From: Atherinomorus stipes
Lineage: Eukaryota > Chordata > Actinopteri > Atheriniformes > Atherinidae
Direction of reading: 5' to 3'
Assembly: GCA_023101725.1 (NCBI GenBank)
Contig: JALJCO010012847.1
Coordinates: 1-64,000, forward strand
Length of the DNA: 64,000 bases
The notes below the pieces were generated by a model. The model saw only the letters and a list, made by a program, of their open reading frames with translations. It ran no database searches and was not told the origin of the DNA. Numbering within the stretch: the first letter of the stretch is position 1; each line of letters opens with the position of its first letter. Made by a program: the position numbers and the translations under genes. Shown piece after piece: positions 1 to 8,600 of this stretch.

Positions 1-469
1 CTCGTCCGTCACTTCCTGTAAGTGCAGTGCTCTGTTTGGGTTAGCATTTAGCGACAATAGTGTGCACTACAGACAAAGTACACAGTGCACACTATGCCCT
101 GAATTCCAGTGCACTCAGGAAAGTGCGTGGATTGAGACACGGCCATGGGGTCCTGGTCCAATGATGTCATCCGTTAGGTGTGTATTGTATGGTGTATGTA
201 CTTGTGTACAAAGAGAAACATGAGTGGGAATGTTCACGCAGAAAAGAGGATTATAATCCTGGCAAAATGATAATAACAATTATATATATTAATATATATT
301 TAACTATAATTAGTCGAAGGGATAGTCATAATTAATAGGCCTATTAGTAGTGATAATAAATTTTGTGATTTATTTAAGGATCATGGTCATCATTATTCAT
401 GTCCACACAGATTTATCTGACACAGGCGTGTTTGTGTTGACAGTGCGATGACTGCTTTCCTTTTCCAGT

Positions 470-491
470 GGGGGGGGGGGGGGGGGGGGGG
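470..491. repeat. G22 homopolymer
   Basis: An uninterrupted run of 22 G residues. Its length is likely to be unstable or mis-assembled, and it could fold as a G-quadruplex. No function is implied. Confidence 0.9.
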
Positions 492-574
492 CGTCTCCTT
501 CTCATTTACACCCTCCACCTCCAATCAAAGCGCCCTCTACAGCTGCGAACTGGGAGTGACACTCGACTGTTAAG

Positions 575-745
575 GTGTCGTGTGTAGGGGGGGCGGTTTG
601 GGATTGGGCGCACGTGTCCATTAAACACCCGAGTGCAACTCAGCAACTGCAGCTTGTGGACCCCAAGAGTAACCTGCCTCAGAACCAGAACCTGGTCTGG
701 TGCAACCTCAGTGACGCAAACTCCGCTTTCCTGACGGGATTACAG
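575..745 (+). other. possible unassigned exon
   Basis: An open frame of 57 codons ends precisely at GGATTACAG followed by gtgatg, a plausible splice donor. It is richer in GC than the surrounding AT-rich DNA. The peptide (ending NSAFLTGLQ) matches nothing I recognise and there is no ATG. It could be a 5' exon of traf3ip2, an exon of an upstream gene, or chance. Confidence 0.2.
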
Positions 746-1759
746 GTGATGCTTCCAGCAATACATCCATTTTGGTGTTTTTAATAGGCAAAATTACTTA
801 AAACAGCTTGGTATTTCATATTGCAGTAGGCTATGTTCACAAAACCTCAGAGAGTACTGTATTTGTCTGCTGCAACCAAGCAACACAAAATGTGTTGTAG
901 GCTTCAAGGTTTTTTTTTTTTCCTTTCGTTTTTAATGTGTGGCAGATTTTTCAACAAACATACAAGAAACAGGAAACATTTAGACAAGTTTGTATAGTGA
1001 ACATGTACAGAAAAGAACAAAAATGTATCAAATTTATTAGAAATGGGTTAAAACATTGATGATCTTTAAAAAAAAAAAGTCTTACTCATTGGAAATAACC
1101 TTTTTACTGTGTATTTTGCATTAGAGCTCCCCAGCAGACATGGAGAGATTCTTATTTTTTGCGTTCCCTTGCAATACTTTTTCGTCATTTTTGTGTCGAA
1201 GTAAAGTATTACTAAGAGTGTAAAATAAAATAAGAATAAAGCAGGCTTTGTAACAGTGTCACCATGACAACAGTTGTCAATTTTATGTTAAATAAACAAC
1301 ACATTTTCATGTGACGTTTTCAAAAGACTGCTGTAAGACATCATTATCAATAACAACTAGTGCTGTTTACACTAAGGCTGGTTTAGATGGAGATCACTTA
1401 GTAGAGGGAAAAAGTTTTTTTGTTTTGTCCAGCTGTTGTCCATCTTCCACTTCAGCTTCATCTATGTAATGCGAGTAAATACAAGTTTTGAGTTGATGGG
1501 GAAAAAAAAGTGTACAGATATGCATACACGGTAGCAGTTCACCCAATATCCACAGCACACCATGCATGCGCAGGGCCTCACAGATTTTAATTTGTTTGCG
1601 ATCATTATATTATATTGTTTTTGTTGTTATCATTATAGTTACAAATGTACTTTTAGTACCAGGCATTAAAATGACCAAGAAATATGAGAAAACAAGGGTC
1701 TCTTAATTTTTTCCATGACTATACATACCTAACTTGGTCCCCTGTCATGAGCAAGGTCC

Positions 1760-1960
1760 TTTAATTTGTATTGGACAGTTTTGTTTGTTTGTTTTTTTTA
1801 AATGATTTTTTAAAACAAAAATTCAAAATCAACATTTTATTTCACTAAATTATAATTTAGTAAATTTTTATTTATTATTACTTTTTTCACTTTCATGTTA
1901 TTTTAATTACTATTGTGAATTTCGTCTTTTCTTTAACGGGAGGGTATGCAAACTCAGAAT
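1760..1960. mobile_element. partial Tc1-type MITE copy
   Basis: About 200 bp match the outer third of the MITE seen whole at 13080-13696, 32201-32719 and 53512-54000: the same AT-rich body with attcaaaatca, tttatttattatta and gtgaatttcg, then a decayed end near ctttaacgggagggtatg. The other end is missing. Confidence 0.55.
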
Positions 1961-2180
1961 ATGTAGAATAATACTAAATAAACTAATGTCAAAGATAATG
2001 ATAATTATATACATAAATGGAGGGGGGAGGGGGGTGTGTCTTTTTTGACTAAATAAAGGCTCATGAAAATCCTCTTTTTCTACTGGTGGCAAGTTTTCTT
2101 TCAGCTCATTCAGTTGAAAACAGCCAGAAAGGAGGAAGCTGCTGAACCTGCCAGTCCGCCTGCTCTGCTCAGGAACCACC

Positions 2181-2304
2181 CGATTGGTCCTGGATTTAAT
2201 GCCCAGCTCATTTGCATAAACATGTCACAAGCTTTGTGTGAGACAGGAAGGGGAATGTTTCCTGTTCGTGCCGTGGACGAGGAGCTGGGAGCTGCAAGGA
2301 AAGG
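2181..2304 (+). promoter_or_regulatory. candidate traf3ip2 promoter / 5' UTR exon
   Basis: An inverted CCAAT box (cgattggtcc) lies near 2181-2190, and a perfect octamer ATTTGCAT at 2210-2217. The downstream sequence ends in GCAAGGAAAG followed by gtgaca, which could be the donor of a non-coding first exon. Position, about 0.4 kb before the traf3ip2 start codon, fits a promoter. No TATA box is seen, so the call rests only on motifs. Confidence 0.25.
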
Positions 2305-2668
2305 TGACACTGGTTGTTTGTGGGAATCTGTGGGGGGAAAAACACTCGGACAGTTCTGGAGATTTAGCATTTTGCTTCAGAGGGCAAACCTGGAATAACG
2401 TCAGCTGAGTGACTGTGACCTTTGGACCAGTTCCTGAGTGATCGAGTCACATTCCAGCAAACCTGAACAGGTAGATCTGTCCGAGCCAGTGGCAAAGATT
2501 AAAGACTGGAAAGTTTCCAGCTGCTGTTTTCTGTGATTTTTAAGCAGCAGAGTCAGTTTTTCTTTGTTAATCTGGACTCTGAGGATTCTGTTTATGTTTG
2601 TTTGTGTCTCTAAGGCTTCTTGGTCTGTTTCGTCATCTCACCAGACGTGAGAGGGGACAGAAGAGGAA

Positions 2669-2684
2669 ATGGATTCTCTTAAAG
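2669..2684 (+). CDS. traf3ip2: traf3ip2 coding exon 1 (MDSLK)
   Basis: Sixteen coding bases ending AAAG before gtgtga. Upstream, ctcaccag at 2637-2644 is a plausible acceptor of a 5' UTR intron. The 72-nt intron 1 (2685-2756) is a multiple of three and open, so its retention would simply add 24 residues; which form is real cannot be decided here. Confidence 0.6.
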
Positions 2685-5600
2685 GTGTGAAGCCAGAACT
2701 CTGCAGGCTCGCTGAGCGTTCAGCTCTGAAACATGGTTTTCTTCTTCCGGTTTCAGGACCCTGCTTCCACCAGAGTGTTCCTGTAGAGGTGGATGAAAGG
2801 ATGACATCATCAGGTGTGGACCTGCCCTGGTTTCCTCCCTGTAAACACTGCAGTGGACATGAAGAGAGCCGTCCTCCAGCAGCATGCCGTGCTCCTCCAG
2901 AACCTAATCCTCCCCCTGCAGCAGCACCAGAACGCATGAAGCCCCCCCACCCTGCACACGTCTGGCCGTATCACCTCAGACAGCAGCGGTACGAGCCAGA
3001 TCTGATAGAGGACCACCGAGGAGGCTCTGGGGGCCCCTCCGACCAGTCCTGGAGCCACTCTGTGGAGGAGGCAGAGTCCCTGGAGGCCCCGCTACCGCTG
3101 ATGTCAAACACCAACGGATACCCTTACGCTGCGTTACGACACCCAGCACCACGTCTGCCAGGTGGGCTTCACGTCTGACGTCCTCCACCCCAACACACAC
3201 ACACACCTCAGCAGTCCTTCAAATCATCTGGTATCAAACAAAAACATCCGATAACGATGTCAGAACAGTTTCATCAACAAAAACTCTGAATTTCTGAAAG
3301 TTTGACCTGCTGACGGTTTCAGATCAAGCAGCTTTTTTCATATTATAAGCAATAAAAGCCCACTTATTTAACACGTAGGATGATACTTCCTTCATCCCGT
3401 AGACGGAGAAATTCAGCTGAAATACAGCAGAGTCAGTTACAGTAGAGAAACATCTAAATATAAAGGTTAAAATAGGGATGTTCGATATTGGCTTTTTCTT
3501 TTTTTTTTAACCAATATCCGATATTGTTTAAGGAAGCTGAGATCATTCAACGTCTGCACCAAGATGTTGCAGATCTTCTCCAAGTCTGCTGTGGAAAGTG
3601 CAATCAGCTTTGCAGCATCTGCTGGGGAAGCAGCATCAGAACCAGAGACATGAAGAAACTAAAGCTGATCAAGAAAGCTGGTTCTGTGCTGGGGAGAACT
3701 CTGGAGCCGCTGGAGCTGATCGTTCAGAAAAGAATGCTGCACAAGCTGATGAAGATGATGGAGGATTCTTCCTCCTCTCCATAAAACAGGGAAGAATGAA
3801 CAGAGAGTGTTTAGTGGGAGGCTGCATCAGGTTCACTATAGGACGGAGAGATACAGAAATTCATTCCTGCCAGCAGCATCACCTTCAAAAAAAAAATTCT
3901 AGCTGGTTTATTTATTATTATTGTTGCACTTTTACTTTTTATATTACTCTGTTTTATTTATGTTATATTGTTAAAAAAAAAAAAGACAGAAAGAGAGAAA
4001 GAAAGAAAGAAAGAAAGAAAGAGAGAAGAGAGACAGTATTACAAACACTGAATTTCCCTCCTGGGATAAATAAGGTATTTTTCATTTCATACATACATAT
4101 GTCAATCCATCCAACCATCCATGCATACATCCATAAATATGTCCGTAATCTATTAGATTATGTGTCTAATAATCTTTGTTGTTTCTTGTATATAAAATTG
4201 TCTTTTTGCTGAACTAAGGGAAGTTTTCTGTCCCTCTTCTGGAATTTCTGTATTTCTATATATGAATATTCATTCATTCATTATACATTTTCTGTGCTGT
4301 TTATCCAGTTCAGGGTCACAGGGGTGGTTGGAGCCTATCCCAGCTGTTATCAGGCGAGAGGCAGGGTATATATAAATGTATACAGTAAATATAAATATAT
4401 ATTTCTATGTTTTTACAGCTTCTGGTTTGTTTTGGCTCAGAACAGCTGGATATCTGATTGAGATCACATTTGATCCATTTTCTTTAAATAAGATTCATTT
4501 TCTGAAATGAAACATGTTTGAAGAAATTAATTTTATTTTTGGACAAAAACTATGACTTATTTTCTGAAAAGAGGGAAATTTTACCACATTCGAACGATCT
4601 TTTTCTGCAGTGGGTGGCTCAGGTTCATCATGGGTGCTGACAATGATTCATTTTAATTTACTGAACATGAGACTGTCTGCTGGAGGAACCGGTTTGAGAC
4701 AAAACCACAGGAACATGATTCCACATGCTGAACATTGCTGACTGATGGCATAGTATTCCTGTCATATCTGCATCATAAACATCCTCCACGTGTCTCTGCA
4801 GGTCCTGTCCCAGCACAGAGATGCTGGGCCAGACAGTGCGCATGCTGTCCTGCAGCTTCCTGTCACAAAAACGGCCACCAGTTCCCTGCTGGTCCATACC
4901 GGGAACCTCCACCCCACCAACAACTGTGTGTCATCACTTCATAATCTCACATAGCACACTCCACATCCTGATCCATTCTGAAGGGTTTTCTCTTTCTACA
5001 GGAACGACCCTAACCACAGGTTTCAGCTTAAAGAAGCCCCACAAGTCCCCCATGGATATGAGGGTCAGAGTGATCCACTGCCCAGAGACGTGATGCATGA
5101 GGTCAGCGTGAGTAGCTCCTTCCTGGCTGGCCGTGGAGCCGTCACGAAGGAGGTCAGGAGGACCATCAGCCTCCCTGAGGAGAGTAGTAAGTCATCCTGA
5201 GAGCACAGTTACACCATCAAAGGTAGTCCCAAAGTAATATCTAGAAACTTGTCTTAAATATGGAAGTACTGAACATGCCACTGCTTTTTATATTCTATAT
5301 TTAATATGAAATTTTATACCAAATGTCAGTAACAACCGATGCATCCACACAGATGTCCAGGAATTAATTAATGTGTAATAGAATGGAATGATAAAGGAAA
5401 AAATACTGCAGATGAAGAAAGGGTTTAGTCCCAGTTGATGGTCTAGAAAGAGGCGTTTTATTGCCAAGGTTTCACACAAGAAACATCTGATATTGGGTAA
5501 AAGCAAAGAGCTCTCTCAAGACTTTCTCATCGATGCAGATTAAGGCTTAACTTATGTTCCATATTTTTCCCCTGGATGCCCTTGATACATTATATTGCCA

Positions 5601-8600
5601 AAAGCATTTGCTCACCCATCCAAATCATGGGAATGAGGTGTTTCAATCACTTCCACATCCACAGGTGTATAAATGAAGCAGCTTGGCATGCAGACTGTTA
5701 CTACAAACATTAGTGAAAGAATGTGTCGCTCTCAGGAGCTCAGTGAATTCCAGCGTGGAACTGTGATAGGATGCCACCTGTGCACCAAATCCAGTTGTGA
5801 AATTTTCCTCGCTCCTAAATATTCCACAGTCAACTGTCAGCTTTATTATAAGAAAATGGAAGTGTTTGGGAACGACAGCAGCTCAGCCGTGAAGTGGTCG
5901 GCCATGTAAACTGATGGAGCGGGTCAGTGAATGGTGAAGCACATAGTGTGAAGAGGTCGCTTACTTTCTGCAGAGTCAATCACTACAGACCTCCAAACTT
6001 CATGTGGCCTTCAGATCAGCTCAAGAACAGTGACAGAGAGCTTCATGGAATGGGTTTCTATGGCGACCAGCTGCATCCATCCATACATCACCAAGTGCAA
6101 TGCAAAGCGTGGATGCAGTGGTGGAAAGCAGCCGCCACTGGAGTCTAGAGCAGTGGAGGCGTTCTCTGGAGGGACCAATCACGCTTCTCCATCTGACAAT
6201 CTGATGGACGAGTCTGGGTTTGACAGTTGCCAGGACAATAGTACTTGTGTGAAGTTTGGTGGAGGGGCGATTATGGTGTGGGGGTGTTTTTCAGGAGCTG
6301 GGCTTGGCCCCTTAGTTCCAGTGAAAGGAACTCTGAATGCTTCAGCATACCAAGACATTTTGGACAATTCCATGCTCCCAACTTTGTGGGACCAGTTTGG
6401 AGCTGGTTCCTTCCTCTGACAGAACACCTGAGATGAATTAGAGCGGAGACTGAGAGCCAGGCTTCTCATCCAACATCAGTGTGACCTCACAGATGCGCTT
6501 CTGGAAGAATGTTCACAAATTCCCATAAACACTCCTAAACCTTGTGGACAGCCTTCCCAGAAGAGTTGAAGATGTTCCAGCTGCAAAGGTGGACTAACGT
6601 CATACTGAACCCTATGGATTAGGAATGGGACGTCAGTTAAGCTCATATGTGAGTCAAGGCAGGTGAGCCAATACTCTTGGTAGTATAGTGTATCTTTGTT
6701 TTGCCTGATGGCGGCTGCCAGAGGTTTGAAGAAAGTTGCAAACAGCGAAGGATAAAAACCTTGTGTGGTGCCTCTCTTCAGACTAAAGCTTGGAGAAGTT
6801 TGGTCATTTGTTCTTACACAGAGTTTGGGGGAGCTATAGAGAATCTTTATCCAGTCCATAAATGATAATGATAAATGATTGATTCTGGATTAAACAAAGC
6901 TGCCCCACTGACCTCACCAAACATTTAAGTGATCGCCGACCAGGATTATTCAGGATTTTTCTGGATACATTTCTTCGTGGAAGATGATGGGTCCCCACTA
7001 TCCTTCCAGTGTTTAATTATCCGTTGGACAGTTCTGAACCCAGTTTTAGTAGTTTCCGCATCTCCTTGGATGTTTTCTCTGCTTGATGCACGCTGATTTG
7101 ACCCTTCTCAAACGGACTAAAATCTTTTCCACGACCACGGATGTGTCTTTCCACATGGTTGTTTAGAAATAAGAAGCAACTCATTGCACCAGTTAGGGTT
7201 GAATAACTTGTTGCCATCTGAAAGATAATCACCCATGCGGTAATTTCCATTAGGAGGCTCGTTATTTGCTTTCTTAAATCCATGTGGCGACTTTTTTTGG
7301 CCAGGAAGTGTATATTTGAATATTTATCTGTTTATTCATAGCAAATTTTTGTCCAACTGCTTTTTTTCCTTTGCTCTGCAGCAGTTCTATGGTTTTTAAT
7401 TATGTAGCTTGGCTTATATTGTTTAACATTTGACATTTTTCATTCTCATTAAACCTATTTTTTTCTACTGATTCTTTTACCTTTAAAGTCACAAAAGTAA
7501 ACAGTGTTTATGAATCCATCCCAGGGTTTTATCTCCTGGGATGTTCTCATTTAGATTGATTTAACCTCGACCAAAACAACAGATTCTGTCTCTGAAATCT
7601 GCCATTGAAGTTTTTCTTCCTCCATTAAAGATGACTTCTTGTCATAGGAAACGTTTTCATCACGTACTCTGTGGACACTGCCAATGAGATCATTCCCTTC
7701 ATCAGATTTCTGATCAATCAGGGGTTCAATCCAGCAGTAAGTCACGTCTCCATTAGGGCTGGGCGATATGGACCAAATATCATATCACGATATATTTAAT
7801 TTAGATGACGATAAACAATATATAGCTACTCCACTTATATGATGGAACTGACAAAACACTGGTTAGAAATGTTTGTTAAATCGAAGTAATTAAAGATAGT
7901 TGGCTGGTTTTTTATGATTTCTTTGTAAATGTCTTGGGGAGGATTGTCTTCTACACAGTTTAAAGGGACTAGAGGCAGGAATTTTTTTAAAAACAAACAT
8001 GCATGTCCATTTTTTTTCATACTAATGGGTGATGAAGCGCTAAATACCAAAAAGAACGTTTCCACCCACGTTTCTCTCCGTTGCCTTAAACAGGCTGTGT
8101 GCTGCAAAATGCGCTGCAATTTGGTGTCCGAATTTCCCGCACTGCCCGGACGTGACGTCAAATGACGCTACATCCGCAGTTTTGATACAGGAAGAAGACG
8201 GTTGCGGTAAATTCAAACACTGTAAGCGATAGTTATGGATTCTTCTGCCGTCAGCAAACGATCCAGATCAACTGAAAGACACTAAAAAGTGTAACTACGA
8301 AGAAAAAGCGTAGTAAACAACATTATAACTTCAGTTTGTGCTCCCGGACGGCTTGGCCTGAAGCGCCAGTCGCAGCGGTCGCGAGTTTCATTTCTTAGGC
8401 TACGTTCACACGGTGACGATCAGAAGAGAAGACGCAAAAGTGGTGTCTCATCTTCATCTTTTTATCCGCGTTCACATGAGCATCGTCATGAAGAAATCTG
8501 CGTGCATACGAGGACGCAAGCGTGTGTGGAATTTGATTGGATCTGCACGCCGGACCTTTAGGTGGTGCTGTGACAACTCCACCATGTCCGCGCGCATGCG

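Larger units (their letters stand above)
1..2180. other. upstream flank without a recognised gene
   Basis: No exon of a known gene could be supported here. The stretch is AT-rich with a long G run, a possible exon and a partial Tc1-type MITE. Several AATAAA-like hexamers lie around 1226-1245, so part of it could be the 3' UTR of an upstream same-strand gene; in mammals that neighbour is FYN. No FYN coding sequence was seen, so this is speculation. Confidence 0.4.

Noticed and set aside
3598..4212. 204-codon ORF with a basic [11 protein letters not shown] tail
   Set aside because: It reads through the LINE 3' end and a (GAAA)n repeat in the wrong frame.
6030..6419. Transposase-like ORF as a functional gene
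   Set aside because: Part of a Tc1 copy with frameshifts and a deletion removing catalytic residues.
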